A stretch of DNA of 64,000 bases from Tepidimonas aquatica (GCF_007556585.1 NZ_VJNA01000003.1:54544-118543), one strand, 5' to 3'. Positions 9,299 through 19,202 are shown, counted from the stretch's first letter. Translations and numbers: made by a program. The notes: generated by a model from the letters alone, not told the origin.

Positions 9299-10069
9299 TC
9301 AGCGGGGGTCCGGCGCCGCCGGATCCGCCACGGCGGGGCCCGATGGCGAGCCGGCCGCTGGCGCGGCTTGGGGACGCAGCAGCCAATCCAAGCGGCGCTG
9401 CGCCTGCGCGGCGGTGGTGGTGTCGCCCAAGCGCTGGGCCATGCGCTGCTGCACCGCCAGCCACGCCGCCAGCGGACGGCGCCAGCCTTGTTCACTGGCG
9501 GTGTCGACCAACACCGCCACGGCCGCGGCGTCCAGCCCAGCGGCGTGCCACAGCCAACCGCCGGCCACCAGGCGTGTCAGCGGGTCGTCCAGCCCCATCA
9601 GCCAGTGCGCCAGGTCGGCTGCCGGCGGCGCAGGCCAGGCTTGCGCCAGCGCGCGGGCCGCCGGTGGCAGGGCTGCAGCGTCCGGGCGGCCAGGCCCGTC
9701 CCACGGGCGCGCGGGCCAGCCGGCCAGCCAGGCGGCGTAGCTTTGCTCGGCTACCGTGGCGTCGGCCAGGTAGGGCGCGGCAGCGGCGCAGCCCTGGCCC
9801 TGCAACGCGGCCAGTTGCGCGGCGCAGTGCGCCAGCGCTTGACGCGCCAACGCCGGGGCCTGGGCGCCTTGCGCCGCGGCCTGCTGGGCACGCTGCACGT
9901 GCAGCGCAGCGCTACGGTCGTGGCCTTGCAGGTACGCCAGCGTGCCCTGCTCGACCGCCTGCCGCAGATCCAGCCGCCACTGGGGCACCGGTGGCTGCGA
10001 CGTGCAGCCGACCAGCAGCGCCGCAGCCAGCGCCGCCCCTACCGCGTGTAACCTACGCCACGCCCTCAT
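9299..10069 (-). CDS. Putative lipoprotein of an MCE/Mla-type transport operon
   Basis: The 256-residue product begins with a lipoprotein signal (RRLHAVGAALAAALLVGC), whose LVGC lipobox puts the acylated Cys at residue 22. The rest is Ala/Gln-rich and helical, with no enzyme motif that I can see. The ATG overlaps the stop of the upstream MlaD-like gene by four bases, so it belongs to the same operon and probably serves the same lipid transporter. It does not resemble PqiC/YmbA auxiliary lipoproteins clearly enough to use that name. Function is inferred from position. Confidence 0.7.
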   Translation of the reverse strand: MRAWRRLHAVGAALAAALLVGCTSQPPVPQWRLDLRQAVEQGTLAYLQGHDRSAALHVQRAQQAAAQGAQAPALARQALAHCAAQLAALQGQGCAAAAPYLADATVAEQSYAAWLAGWPARPWDGPGRPDAAALPPAARALAQAWPAPPAADLAHWLMGLDDPLTRLVAGGWLWHAAGLDAAAVAVLVDTASEQGWRRPLAAWLAVQQRMAQRLGDTTTAAQAQRRLDWLLRPQAAPAAGSPSGPAVADPAAPDPR

Positions 10070-11067
10070 GGCAGCCGCACCTCCGTCTCGCGAGCAAACG
10101 GCCAGCGCCGCTGGAGGTCCAGCATCAGGGCGTCGACGCGGCGCAGCGTCACCTCCACCTCGGCACGCAGGGCGTCCAGGTCGACGCTGGCCGCGCGCGC
10201 GTTGCGCGCCACGCCCTGAACATCGTCCAAAATGGCATCGACACGTTGCAGCGTGGCCTTGGCCTCGGCCAAGCGGGCAGCGGCCTCGCGCAACGCGGCT
10301 TGTACGTCGTCCACCACGCCGCCCGGCCCCAGCACGCGCGCGTCGGCGCGCTGCACCAGCGTATCGCCCCGCTGTAACAGCTGGCGCGCTGCAGCCACAG
10401 TGGCGTCGAGCTGACGCAGCGCGGCGCTCAGGCGGGCACGGTCGGCGTCGCCAAGCGCGGCTTGCAGCGCTCCGCCGGGGCCGTTGGCGCGCTGCAGCAG
10501 CGCGTGCAGCTCAAGCAGCGCAAGGTTGACAGGGGCGTCGGCCGCCGTCATGGCACGCAGGTGCTCCACCGCTTCGCGCGCGGTGTTGAGCACGCGCGGC
10601 AGGTCGGCCATGGCGTCGCCCCGCAACACGGGGCGCACGGCGCCGTCGGGCAGCGGTGGGCTGTCGATGACGCCGGTGTAGGCGCGCAGCCGCGTGCCGC
10701 CGACCAGGCCCCGCTCCAGCGTGAAGACGCTGGACTCGCGCAGCCAGCGCGCGTCGCGCTTGGGCACATCGATCAGCAGGTGCACGCTGCCGTCGTCGGC
10801 CAGGTCGATGCGGCGCACGCGCCCGATGGCAAAGCCGGAAAACGTCAGGTCCATGCCGACGGTCACGCCCTCGGCGTCGTCGGTCACCAACGTCAGTTGC
10901 TGGGTCGGCTCGAACACGCCCCGCGCCACCATCAGGTACAGCGTCACACCCAGCAGCAGCGCCGCCAGCAGCGCCAGCAGGGCGCGCGCGCGCCGCTCCA
11001 GCGTCTGTGTCGCCGCGGCGGCCGGTGCATCGGTGGCGGGGGATGCGTTGGGTTGGTCGGTTGCCAT
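10066..11067 (-). CDS. MlaD/MCE-domain lipid transport protein
   Basis: The product of about 333 residues has one N-terminal membrane anchor (LLALLAALLLGVTLYLMVA), then an MCE domain (roughly residues 45-130) with the family pattern of a short strand followed by GxxVGMDLTFSGFAIGRV. A long C-terminal helical region of Ala/Leu/Arg heptad-like repeats follows. MCE proteins form hexameric periplasmic rings that pass lipids between membranes. I chose ATG 11067; a TTG 15 bases earlier is in frame. The permease gene ends just upstream and the lipoprotein gene overlaps its end. No ATPase gene is in this operon. Confidence 0.85.
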   Translation of the reverse strand: MATDQPNASPATDAPAAAATQTLERRARALLALLAALLLGVTLYLMVARGVFEPTQQLTLVTDDAEGVTVGMDLTFSGFAIGRVRRIDLADDGSVHLLIDVPKRDARWLRESSVFTLERGLVGGTRLRAYTGVIDSPPLPDGAVRPVLRGDAMADLPRVLNTAREAVEHLRAMTAADAPVNLALLELHALLQRANGPGGALQAALGDADRARLSAALRQLDATVAAARQLLQRGDTLVQRADARVLGPGGVVDDVQAALREAAARLAEAKATLQRVDAILDDVQGVARNARAASVDLDALRAEVEVTLRRVDALMLDLQRRWPFARETEVRLP

Positions 11068-11086
11068 GTCACGCGTCGCCAAGGGA

Positions 11087-11854
11087 TCACCAATAGTTGC
11101 CTACCAGCGCCAACAGTTCCACCGCCAGCAGCACGCTGGCAGTGCGCACCAGGGCACGCACGTCGCTGGGGCGGCGCGCATCGAATATGGCGCTCAGCGG
11201 CACCAGCGCCACGGCCAGCGCAAAACCCAGGGTCTTGACGGCGAAGACCACCGTCACCACCGGGTCGAAGACCTGCCCGACGGCGCGCGTGTAAACCGCC
11301 AGCGCCCAAGGGGAAAAGCCGTACAGGTTGAGGTAGACCAGCACACACGCCACCACACCACTGACCAGTGTCAGCAGCACGGTGGCAAACGCCCCGCCCA
11401 GCGCGACCGGCAGCACGCGGTCGCGCCAGGGATTGCCGCCGGCGGCCAGCAGCGCTGCCCAGCGGTCTTGGCGCCAGGCGCGGCGCAGCTCGGCGGCGTG
11501 CGCCATCATCACCCGCAACAGCACAAATACCGCCGCAGCCAGCGGCAGCAGCTCCAGCACCAGCACGCGCACCACCATCTCGACGGCGTACTGACTCAGG
11601 CCGTAGCCTTGGGCGGTGACGACGACGATGCGGATCAGCACCTGCCCCGCCAGCGCCGACAGCACGGTGTACCACCACAGCGCGGGCAGCGCCGCGTGCA
11701 CCAGGTGGCGCGCCACCACCGGCCAGCGTGCGCCGCGGTAGCTGGCCGGCTGCAACGCCAGCGCCAGTACCCGCCCGGTCAGGCGCAGCAATTCGCGCCA
11801 AACAGCCCAGGCCGAGCGCAGCGCAGCATCGGGGGCGCCATCGGACATTGCCAT
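11087..11854 (-). CDS. MlaE/YrbE-type ABC permease
   Basis: This 255-residue membrane protein has five or so hydrophobic segments. Family features include the internal VLLRVMMAHAAELRR stretch and a late AVKTLGFALAVALVPL helix, as in MlaE/YrbE permeases. These dimerise in the inner membrane and work with an MCE ring and a MlaF-type ATPase to move phospholipids. The first 35 residues form an amphipathic N-terminus usual for the family. It is followed after a short gap by the MlaD-like gene. Divergence from textbook MlaE is high. The usual adjacent ATPase gene is absent on both sides. Confidence 0.82.
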   Translation of the reverse strand: MAMSDGAPDAALRSAWAVWRELLRLTGRVLALALQPASYRGARWPVVARHLVHAALPALWWYTVLSALAGQVLIRIVVVTAQGYGLSQYAVEMVVRVLVLELLPLAAAVFVLLRVMMAHAAELRRAWRQDRWAALLAAGGNPWRDRVLPVALGGAFATVLLTLVSGVVACVLVYLNLYGFSPWALAVYTRAVGQVFDPVVTVVFAVKTLGFALAVALVPLSAIFDARRPSDVRALVRTASVLLAVELLALVGNYW

Positions 11855-11863
11855 GCGCGCATA

Positions 11864-13000
11864 TTACCCGAGCGCCCACACGATGTGCTCGCGCACCAGC
11901 GCGTCGTCGCCGCCGTGCCGCAGCGCATCGTGCAGCGCCTGCTGCACGGCCTGGGCGTACCCACCGTCGCCGCGCTGCAGCGCGCTGCGGCGCGCGTTGC
12001 CCAACGCCACCGCCAGGTTGCGCCGCCAGCGTGCGTAGCCGATGCGCCGTATCGGCGAGCCTTCGGTGTGGCACTCGAAGGCGGTGGCGTCCCACGCCCA
12101 CAGCTGCAACAGCGTGGCGTCGGCCAGCGCCGGGCGCGCATCAAAGTCCGGCAACGGGCTGCGTTGGGCAAATTTGTTCCACGGGCACACGAGCTGGCAG
12201 TCGTCGCAGCCGTAAATGCGGTTGCCCAGCGCGGGGCGCAGTTCGACGGGAATGGCGCCCGCGTGTTCGATCGTCAGGTACGACAGGCAGCGCCGTGCAT
12301 CCAGGCGGTACGGCGCCACGATGGCCCCGGTTGGACACACGTCCAAGCAGGCGCGGCAGCGTCCACAATGGCCGTCGGTGGGCGCGGAGCGCGGCAACCA
12401 GCGGTCGATGAAGATCTCCCCCAGGAAAAACATCGACCCCGCCTGCCGCGACAGCAGCAGCGTGTGCTTGCCGCGCCAGCCCAGCCCGCTGCGGCGGGCC
12501 AGCTCCACCTCCAGCACCGGCGCCGAGTCGGTGAAGACCCGGTACGCCAGCGGCGCGTCATCGGGGTAGGCGTCTGCCCACGCCTGTTGCAGCCGCTGCG
12601 CCAAGCGCTGCAGGCGCTGGCGCAGCACCTTGTGGTAGTCACGGCCACGCGCGTAAAGCGATACGCAGGCCTGGCGCCCATCGTGCAGGCGGGCCCACTC
12701 GACGGCGCGCCAGTCACTGGCGGCGCTGCGTGGCAGGTAATCCATGCGGGCGGTGATGACGCTGACCGTGCCCGGCACCAGTTCGGCCGGCCGGGCACGC
12801 TTGAGCCCGTGGCGCGCCATGTAGTCCATCGTGCCATGGTAGCCTGCTGCCAGCCACGCCTGCAGGCCTGGCTCGGCGCTGGACAGGTCGACGTCGGCCA
12901 CACCGATCTGGGAAAATCCCAGCTCGCGCGCCCAGCCCTCGATGCGGGCCAGCCAGTCGTGCGCCGCGTCGGCGGGCGGCGTCGGTGCGGCGCGATCCAT
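11864..13000 (-). CDS. queG: Epoxyqueuosine reductase
   Basis: QueG performs the last step of queuosine synthesis on tRNA, reducing epoxyqueuosine with cobalamin and two [4Fe-4S] clusters. The 378-residue product has both clusters: CGRCRACLDVCPTGAI and CDDCQLVCPWNKF. It also has the N-terminal reductase region with GVADVDL and the catalytic-region VSVITARMDYLP. A C-terminal HEAT-like helical part follows. The ATG at 13000 lies 23 bases from the divergent tsaE start, so both promoters must overlap coding sequence or each other. Together with miaA downstream this gives two tRNA-modification genes in the neighbourhood. Confidence 0.95.
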   Translation of the reverse strand: MDRAAPTPPADAAHDWLARIEGWARELGFSQIGVADVDLSSAEPGLQAWLAAGYHGTMDYMARHGLKRARPAELVPGTVSVITARMDYLPRSAASDWRAVEWARLHDGRQACVSLYARGRDYHKVLRQRLQRLAQRLQQAWADAYPDDAPLAYRVFTDSAPVLEVELARRSGLGWRGKHTLLLSRQAGSMFFLGEIFIDRWLPRSAPTDGHCGRCRACLDVCPTGAIVAPYRLDARRCLSYLTIEHAGAIPVELRPALGNRIYGCDDCQLVCPWNKFAQRSPLPDFDARPALADATLLQLWAWDATAFECHTEGSPIRRIGYARWRRNLAVALGNARRSALQRGDGGYAQAVQQALHDALRHGGDDALVREHIVWALG

Positions 13001-13023
13001 AGCGTGCCATTGTAAAGAACGCC

Positions 13024-13545
13024 ATGCTCGACGACGATCACCCCTTACTCGCCCAGCACAGCTGGCACCACCTGGACGAGCAGGCGCTGGCGGCGCTGGC
13101 GCAGCGTCTGGCCGCCTGGCTGCGCGCCGACCCGTCGCGCGCCAACCTGCGGCTGACGCTGCACGGCGAGCTGGGAGCCGGCAAGACCACCTGGACGCGC
13201 CACCTGCTGCGCGCGCTCGGCGTGCAAGGGCGTATCCAAAGCCCGACGTTTGCACTGGTGGAACCCTATGAGGTCACGCTGGGCGCCACGCCGGTGACGG
13301 TGATGCACGCCGACCTGTACCGGCTGAGCGACCCCCGCGAATGGCTCGACGCGGGGCTGGCGGAACCTATGGACGCGCCCGGACTCAAGCTGATCGAATG
13401 GCCCGAGCGCGCAGGACGCCTGCTGGGTACGGTGGACGCCGCGCTGCACCTGCAGCACGATGACGAACACCACCGCCACCTGACATGGCACGCCTACACC
13501 GCGGCGGGCTTTGCTGCGCTGCAAGCCCTGCAATCCTCCCGATGA
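13024..13545 (+). CDS. tsaE: tRNA threonylcarbamoyladenosine biosynthesis ATPase TsaE
   Basis: TsaE is the small ATPase that recycles the TsaD-TsaB complex making t6A on tRNAs that read ANN codons. The 173-residue product has the P-loop GELGAGKTTW near residue 45, the following SPTFALVEPY stretch and the Walker B-like LKLIEWPER. It starts a plus-strand run tsaE-amiC-mutL. Its TGA overlaps the amiC ATG by four bases (ATGA). Length is normal for a betaproteobacterial TsaE. Confidence 0.95.
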   Translation: MLDDDHPLLAQHSWHHLDEQALAALAQRLAAWLRADPSRANLRLTLHGELGAGKTTWTRHLLRALGVQGRIQSPTFALVEPYEVTLGATPVTVMHADLYRLSDPREWLDAGLAEPMDAPGLKLIEWPERAGRLLGTVDAALHLQHDDEHHRHLTWHAYTAAGFAALQALQSSR

Positions 13546-14936
13546 CAAGGTATCACCCCACCGCGCCCCTGCGCCGACGGCTGCTGGCCCGTGCGCTTGG
13601 CACCTGGCTGGCAACGCTGACCGGTACGCTGCCCGCCGTCGGTTGGGCCGCGCGCGTCGTCGGCATCCGCGTCTGGCCGGCGCGGGACTACACGCGCGTC
13701 ACCATCGAGGCTGACCAAGCTCTGCAGGCCACGCCGCAGTACGTGGCCGACCCACCACGGCTGGCGGTGGACATCCGGGGCGCTGAGCTGCTGCCGCAGC
13801 TGCAGGCGCTGGTGCAGCGCATCACGCCGGAGGACCCGTACGTAGCACGGGTGCGGGTGGGGTTGTTCGACCCCAACACGGTGCGGCTGGTGCTGGACCT
13901 CAAGGCGCCGGTGGCGCCCCAGGTGTTTCAGCTCGAGCCGGTGGCGGCGTACCAACACCGCCTGGTACTGGACCTGTACCCCCAGCAGCCGCTCGATCCG
14001 CTGGAGGCGCTGATCGCGCGCCACAGCGCCGCCGCGCCCGCCGCTGCGCCCGCCGCTGCGCCGCCGTCGGACGCGCCCGATCCGCTGGGCGAATGGTTGG
14101 CCCGGCACCACGCCCAAACCGACGCCCCTGCCCCTGCGGCGTCGGGGCGCACTGGGGCGGCCGCGCCGGCGGCGCGCGCCCCGCAACCAGCCGCCCGTAG
14201 CGCACCGGCCACCCAACGCCTCATCATCGTGGCGCTCGACCCCGGGCACGGAGGCGAAGACCCCGGCGCCATCGGCCCCAACGGTACGCGCGAAAAAGAC
14301 GTCGTGCTGGCCATCGCGCGGCTGCTGCGCGACGAGCTCGACGGCACCGAGGTGCGCGGCAACCCGCTGCGCATTTTCATGACGCGCGACGGCGACTATT
14401 TCGTGCCGCTGCACACCCGCGTGGCCAAGGCGCGGCAGGTGCAGGCCGACCTGCTGGTCAGCATCCACGCCGACGCGTTTTTTTCGCCACGGCCGCGCGG
14501 CGCCAGCGTCTATGCGCTCAGTGAGCGGGGGGCTTCCAGTGCCGCGGCGCGCTGGATCGCCAACAAGGAAAACGCCGCCGACCGCGTCGGCGGCCTGCCG
14601 ATCCAGGTGGGTGATGCGCACGTGCAGCGCGCGTTGCTGGACATGAGCATGACGGCGCAGATCAACGACAGCCTCAAGCTCGGCGACACGTTGCTGGGCC
14701 TGTTGCGCAGCGTGGGGCCGCTGCACAAACCGCGCGTCGAGCAAGCGGGCTTTGCCGTGCTGCGCGCGCCCGACATCCCCAGCGTGCTGGTCGAAACCGC
14801 CTTCATCAGCAACCCGGACGAAGAGCAGCGGCTGCGCGACCCAGCGTTCCAGCGTCGCCTGGCGCGCGCGCTGGCCCAGGGTATCCGACGCTACTTCGAA
14901 CGCAACCCGCCACTGGCGCGCAGCCGCCGCACCTGA
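13542..14936 (+). CDS. amiC: N-acetylmuramoyl-L-alanine amidase
   Basis: This zinc amidase cleaves the peptide from MurNAc during daughter-cell separation. The 464-residue product has an N-terminal signal with a twin-arginine look (RRRLLARALGTWLATL), an AMIN domain (about 40-150), and an Ala/Pro-rich linker. The catalytic Amidase_3 domain begins VALDPGHGGEDPGAIG with the zinc-ligand His and a Glu in KD-flanked context, and ends with ETAFISNPDEEQRL, which gives the catalytic Glu. I chose the ATG at 13542, which overlaps the tsaE stop; a longer in-frame start at 13485 would place 19 extra residues before the signal. Confidence 0.93.
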   Translation: MTRYHPTAPLRRRLLARALGTWLATLTGTLPAVGWAARVVGIRVWPARDYTRVTIEADQALQATPQYVADPPRLAVDIRGAELLPQLQALVQRITPEDPYVARVRVGLFDPNTVRLVLDLKAPVAPQVFQLEPVAAYQHRLVLDLYPQQPLDPLEALIARHSAAAPAAAPAAAPPSDAPDPLGEWLARHHAQTDAPAPAASGRTGAAAPAARAPQPAARSAPATQRLIIVALDPGHGGEDPGAIGPNGTREKDVVLAIARLLRDELDGTEVRGNPLRIFMTRDGDYFVPLHTRVAKARQVQADLLVSIHADAFFSPRPRGASVYALSERGASSAAARWIANKENAADRVGGLPIQVGDAHVQRALLDMSMTAQINDSLKLGDTLLGLLRSVGPLHKPRVEQAGFAVLRAPDIPSVLVETAFISNPDEEQRLRDPAFQRRLARALAQGIRRYFERNPPLARSRRT

Positions 14937-14949
14937 GGCGCGGCCTACA

Positions 14950-16851
14950 ATGGCGGCCGTGACCGACGCCTTTTCCGCCGCCGCGCGCGTGGCGCGCCGC
15001 CCGATCCAGCCGCTGCCCGACGAGTTGATCAGCCAGATTGCCGCCGGCGAGGTGGTGGAGCGCCCCGCCTCGGTGGTGCGCGAGCTGGTCGACAACGCGC
15101 TGGACGCCGGCGCGCGCAGCATCACCGTGCGGTTGGTGGCGGGGGGCATTCGGACCATCGTCGTCGAAGACGACGGCTGCGGCATCCCGCGCGCCGAGCT
15201 GCCGTTGGCGCTGCAGCGCCACGCCACCAGCAAAATCCGCGACCTACAGGAGCTGCAAGCGGTCGCGACGATGGGCTTTCGGGGCGAAGCGTTGGCCGCC
15301 ATCGCCTCGGTGGCGGACGTGACGCTGACGTCGCGCAGCGCCGACGATGCGCAGGGCTGCGCCTGGACCCTGCACGCCCGCAGCGGCGAGCTGCAACCCG
15401 CCGCCCGCACCGTGGGCACCACCGTCGAGGTGCACGAGCTGTTTTTTGCCACCCCGGCGCGGCGCAAATTCCTCAAAAGCCCCGCCACCGAGCTGGCGCA
15501 CTGCATCGAGGCCGTGCGGCGCCACGCGCTGGCGCGGCCCGACGTCGGCTTTGCCATCTGGCACGAAAGGCGCCTCGTGCAGCAGTGGCGCGCGGTGGCG
15601 GCGCTGACGACGACGCTGGCCTGGCAGCGCCGGGTGGCCGACGCGCTGGGCGACGACTTCCTGGCCGAGGCGCTGCCGGTGCAGGCGGAGGCCGGCCCGC
15701 TGCGGCTGCATGGCTGGGTGGTGCGCCCCGATGCAACCCGCACCCGCAGCGACCGCCAGTTCGCCTACGTCAACGGGCGTTACGTGCGCGACAAGGTACT
15801 GACCCACGCCGTGCGCAGCGCTTACGATGATGTGTTGCACGGCCAACGCCAGCCGGCGTGGATCCTGTGGCTGGACATCGACCCGCAGGCGGTGGACGTC
15901 AACGTGCATCCCACCAAAATCGAGGTGCGTTTTCGCGACAGCGGCGCGGTGCACCAGACGGTGCAGCGCGCCGTCGAGGCGGCGTTGGCCACCCCGCGCG
16001 CGGCGGCGCCCGCCGTGGTGCTGCCCCCCAGCCGCGACAGTGCTACGGCGCCCCAACCCACGCCGGCCACCCCCCCCAGCTCGGCGACGGCGCGCGGCTG
16101 GGATACGACGCGCTACCGCGGCGCCCCGACGCTGGCCCTGGCCGCGCACGAACCCACGCCGCGCTGGCCCGGCTGGCCAAGCGCGCCGGCTGCGCCCGCC
16201 GACCCCGGCACCACCACCCCGGCCCCGGTCACGCAAGCCGAGCAGCCGCACGGGGCAGCGGACTGGCCGCTGGGGCGCGCGCTGGCGCAACTGCACGGCG
16301 TGTACATCCTGGCCGAAAACGCCCACGGGCTGGTGCTGGTGGACATGCATGCGGCGCACGAGCGCATCGTCTACGAACGGCTCAAGGCCCAACTGGACGC
16401 GCCGCAGGCGCAACTGCCCAGCCAGCCCCTGTTGGTGCCGGCCACCTTCCAGGCCACACCGCTGGAAATCGCCACGGCCGACGAACACGCGGCGGCGCTG
16501 CTGCAACTGGGGCTGGACGTGGCGCCGCTGGCGGCACACACGCTGGCCGTGCGCAGCGTGCCGGCGTTGCTGGCCCACGCCGACCCGGTGGCGCTGGCGC
16601 GCGCCGTGCTGGCCGAGCTGCACCAGCACGGCGGCGCCCACGTGCTGCGCCGCGCCCAGCACGAACTGCTGGCCACGATGGCCTGCCACGGCGCGGTACG
16701 GGCCAACCGCCGCCTGACGCTGGAGGAGATGAACGCGCTGCTGCGCCAGATGGAAGCCACGGCCCGCAGCGACCAGTGCAACCACGGGCGTCCGACGTGG
16801 CGTCAACTGACGCTGCGTGAGCTGGACGCGTTGTTTTTGCGCGGACGCTGA
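14950..16851 (+). CDS. mutL: DNA mismatch repair protein MutL
   Basis: MutL couples mismatch recognition by MutS to strand incision. The 633-residue product has the GHKL ATPase motifs: ELVDNALDAG (motif I), DDGCGIP (II) and MGFRGEAL (III), followed by the NVHPTKIEVRF region. After an Ala/Pro-rich linker (about 345-430) the C-terminal dimerisation domain ends CNHGRPTWRQL. The ATG at 14950 sits 14 bases after amiC. The tsaE-amiC-mutL order is typical of betaproteobacteria. Confidence 0.96.
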   Translation: MAAVTDAFSAAARVARRPIQPLPDELISQIAAGEVVERPASVVRELVDNALDAGARSITVRLVAGGIRTIVVEDDGCGIPRAELPLALQRHATSKIRDLQELQAVATMGFRGEALAAIASVADVTLTSRSADDAQGCAWTLHARSGELQPAARTVGTTVEVHELFFATPARRKFLKSPATELAHCIEAVRRHALARPDVGFAIWHERRLVQQWRAVAALTTTLAWQRRVADALGDDFLAEALPVQAEAGPLRLHGWVVRPDATRTRSDRQFAYVNGRYVRDKVLTHAVRSAYDDVLHGQRQPAWILWLDIDPQAVDVNVHPTKIEVRFRDSGAVHQTVQRAVEAALATPRAAAPAVVLPPSRDSATAPQPTPATPPSSATARGWDTTRYRGAPTLALAAHEPTPRWPGWPSAPAAPADPGTTTPAPVTQAEQPHGAADWPLGRALAQLHGVYILAENAHGLVLVDMHAAHERIVYERLKAQLDAPQAQLPSQPLLVPATFQATPLEIATADEHAAALLQLGLDVAPLAAHTLAVRSVPALLAHADPVALARAVLAELHQHGGAHVLRRAQHELLATMACHGAVRANRRLTLEEMNALLRQMEATARSDQCNHGRPTWRQLTLRELDALFLRGR

Positions 16852-16900
16852 GTCGCCTGCAGGCGGCCTGTGATCACGTTTGTTGTTACCATCCATAACC

Positions 16901-18148
16901 ATGTCAACCGCCACCGTCCACCCACGCATGAGCGCTGGCTGGGTCGTCGTGCTGCTGTCGCTGCTGCTGGGGGTGCAGCCGCTGGCCACCGACCTGTACC
17001 TGCCCGCGCTGCCGTCGATCGCCACCGCGTTTCAGGCGCCGATGGCCCAGGTGCAGGCCACGCTGTCGGCCCTGCTGCTGGCGTTTGGCACGGCGCAGCT
17101 GCTGTGGGGGCCGCTGTCGGACCGCTGGGGGCGCCGCCCGGTGCTGCTGGCCGGGCTGGCGGCCTACGCGCTGGCGGCGGTGGCGTGCGCGCTGGCCACC
17201 AACATCGAGCAGTTGATCCTGGGGCGCATCGTGCAAGGGGCGGCGATGGGCGCGGCGGTCATGGGCGCGCGTGCCATCGTGCGTGACCTGTACGCCCCCA
17301 CCGAGGGCGCGCGCGTGATGTCCAAGGGCTTGACTGGCCTGGGGTTGTTTGCCGTCATCAGCGGCCCGCTTGGGGGCTGGCTGACCGAATGGCTGGGCTG
17401 GCGAGCGACGATGGCGGCGCTGGCCGTGTTCGGCGCCGCGGGGCTGGCGCTGGTGGCCTGGCGCTTCGAGGAAACGCTGCCCCAGCGCAACCCCCATGCG
17501 CTGCGTCCACGCGAAATGCTGCGCATCTGGGCGCGCATCGCGCAGCATCCGACGTTTTGGGCCTGGGCGCTGCTGGCAGCAACGTCGTACGGCGGCCTGT
17601 TCACGTTTTTGGCCACGTCGTCGTTCGTCTTCATCAACGTGCTGGGGCACAGCAAGACCAGCTACGGTTTGCTGATGCTGTCGATGTCGGTGGTGTACAT
17701 CAGCGGCACCTTCATGTGCCGCCGACTGATCCCGCGTCTGGGTGTGCGCCGCACGGTGGCCGTGGCCGCGGCGCTCACGCTGACCGGCGGCACGTTGTGC
17801 GGCGTGCTGGCGCTGGCCGGCTTGCACACCACCTGGGCCATCATGGGCCCGTACTACCTGTTCATCCTGGCGCACGGCGTGCACCAGCCGTGCGGCCAAA
17901 GCGGCGCGGTGGCACCGTTTCCGCAAGCGGCCGGCGCCGCCTCGGCGCTGGCTGGCTTCATCATGATGGTGACCGCCTTCGCGATGGGCACCTGGCTGGG
18001 CCACCGCATGGCCGACGGCGCGGCCGCCGATGTGTACCCGCTGACCAACGGCTTGTGGTTCTGGGCCGCGGCGATCGCCACCGTCGCGTGGACGCTGGTG
18101 CAGCGCCACGGCGAGGCGCGCCCGGCGCCACAGGCAACCGCCCGCTAA
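16901..18148 (+). CDS. Bcr/CflA family MFS drug exporter
   Basis: The 415-residue product is a 12-helix major facilitator of the Bcr/CflA (DHA1) group, proton-antiport exporters of bicyclomycin, chloramphenicol-like or sulfonamide-like compounds. It has the helix 1 signature [15 protein letters not shown] and motif A as [14 protein letters not shown] between helices 2 and 3. I used the ATG at 16901; an in-frame TTG at 16880 is unlikely. It lies between mutL and miaA, interrupting the common mutL-miaA neighbour pair but on the same strand, so it may be co-transcribed. The actual substrate is unknown. Confidence 0.88.
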   Translation: MSTATVHPRMSAGWVVVLLSLLLGVQPLATDLYLPALPSIATAFQAPMAQVQATLSALLLAFGTAQLLWGPLSDRWGRRPVLLAGLAAYALAAVACALATNIEQLILGRIVQGAAMGAAVMGARAIVRDLYAPTEGARVMSKGLTGLGLFAVISGPLGGWLTEWLGWRATMAALAVFGAAGLALVAWRFEETLPQRNPHALRPREMLRIWARIAQHPTFWAWALLAATSYGGLFTFLATSSFVFINVLGHSKTSYGLLMLSMSVVYISGTFMCRRLIPRLGVRRTVAVAAALTLTGGTLCGVLALAGLHTTWAIMGPYYLFILAHGVHQPCGQSGAVAPFPQAAGAASALAGFIMMVTAFAMGTWLGHRMADGAAADVYPLTNGLWFWAAAIATVAWTLVQRHGEARPAPQATAR

Positions 18149-18158
18149 CGGAGGGCCG

Positions 18159-19187
18159 ATGACCACACCATCGGCGACCGTCCCCCGCGCCGCCTGGTTG
18201 GCGCTGGCTGGCCCCACGGCCAGCGGTAAAACGGCGCTTGCGCTGGCCCTGGCGCAGGATTGGCCGCTGGAGATCATCAGCGTGGACTCGGCGCTGGTGT
18301 ACCGCGGCATGGACATCGGCACCGCCAAGCCCAGCGCCGCCGAACGTGCGCAAGTGCCGCACCACCTGATCGACATCCGCGACCCCAGCGAACCCTACAG
18401 CGCCGCCGAGTTCGTGCGCGACGCCACGACGCTGCTGCACGCCATCCGCGCGCGTGGTCGCTGGCCGCTGCTGGTGGGCGGCACGATGCTGTATTTCAAA
18501 GCCCTGCTGGAGGGGCTGGATGAGCTCCCGCCAGCACAGCCCGAGCTGCGTGCGGCCATCGAGGCCGAAGCGCGCGCGCGCGGCTGGCCCGCGCTGCATG
18601 CGGAGCTCGCGCAGGTCGATCCGGTCACGGCCGCGCGCCTGCCCCCGCACGACGCCCAGCGCATCGGCCGGGCGTTGGAGGTGTGGCGCGCCACCGGGCA
18701 GCCGCTGTCGGCGTTGCAGCACCGCTGGCGCGGTGCGCCCGCCATGCCCGCGGCCCCCATCGTCGACGGGCTGAGTGGGTGTCTGTTGAGCCTGGAGCCG
18801 AGCCAGCGTGACTGGCTGCGCGAGCGCATCGATGCGCGGCTGCAGGCGATGTGGCGCGACGGCCTGGTCGACGAAGTACGGCGCCTGCGCGCCCGCGGCG
18901 ACCTGCACCTGGGACTGCCGGCGCTGCGTTGCGTCGGCTATCGCCAGGTGTGGGAAGCGCTCGACGCCGCCGGCGACGCTCCGTTGGACGCCGCCGCGCA
19001 CGCGCGGTTGCACGAGCGCACCGCCGCCGCGACACGCCAGTTGGCCAAACGCCAGCTCACCTGGCTGCGCTCGATGCCGCAACGGGTGGTGCTGCCTGCC
19101 GATGCCCCCGAGGCCGAACTGCGCCGCGCGCTGTTGCGGCAGGTCAGCGCGGCCTGGGGCCCGCCGGGCTGCGCGCCCGCCGCTTGA
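18159..19187 (+). CDS. miaA: tRNA dimethylallyltransferase
   Basis: MiaA adds a dimethylallyl group to A37 of tRNAs reading UNN codons. The 342-residue product has the P-loop [12 protein letters not shown] near residue 12, the conserved [17 protein letters not shown], the DIRDP motif and [13 protein letters not shown]. The C-terminal region has the [10 protein letters not shown] pattern and ends with the QLTWLR stretch typical of the family. It follows the MFS gene by 10 bases. MiaA, TsaE and QueG in one window are three independent anticodon-loop modification genes. Confidence 0.96.
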   Translation: MTTPSATVPRAAWLALAGPTASGKTALALALAQDWPLEIISVDSALVYRGMDIGTAKPSAAERAQVPHHLIDIRDPSEPYSAAEFVRDATTLLHAIRARGRWPLLVGGTMLYFKALLEGLDELPPAQPELRAAIEAEARARGWPALHAELAQVDPVTAARLPPHDAQRIGRALEVWRATGQPLSALQHRWRGAPAMPAAPIVDGLSGCLLSLEPSQRDWLRERIDARLQAMWRDGLVDEVRRLRARGDLHLGLPALRCVGYRQVWEALDAAGDAPLDAAAHARLHERTAAATRQLAKRQLTWLRSMPQRVVLPADAPEAELRRALLRQVSAAWGPPGCAPAA

Positions 19188-19202
19188 CCCGTGCTTGGCC
19201 CG

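Noticed and set aside
13990..14220. Ala/Pro-coding repeats in amiC
   Set aside because: A flexible linker between AMIN and amidase domains, usual for this family; no sign of expansion as a regulatory repeat.
13494..15743. 749-codon minus-strand frame opposite amiC and mutL
   Set aside because: Shadow of two well-conserved plus-strand genes.
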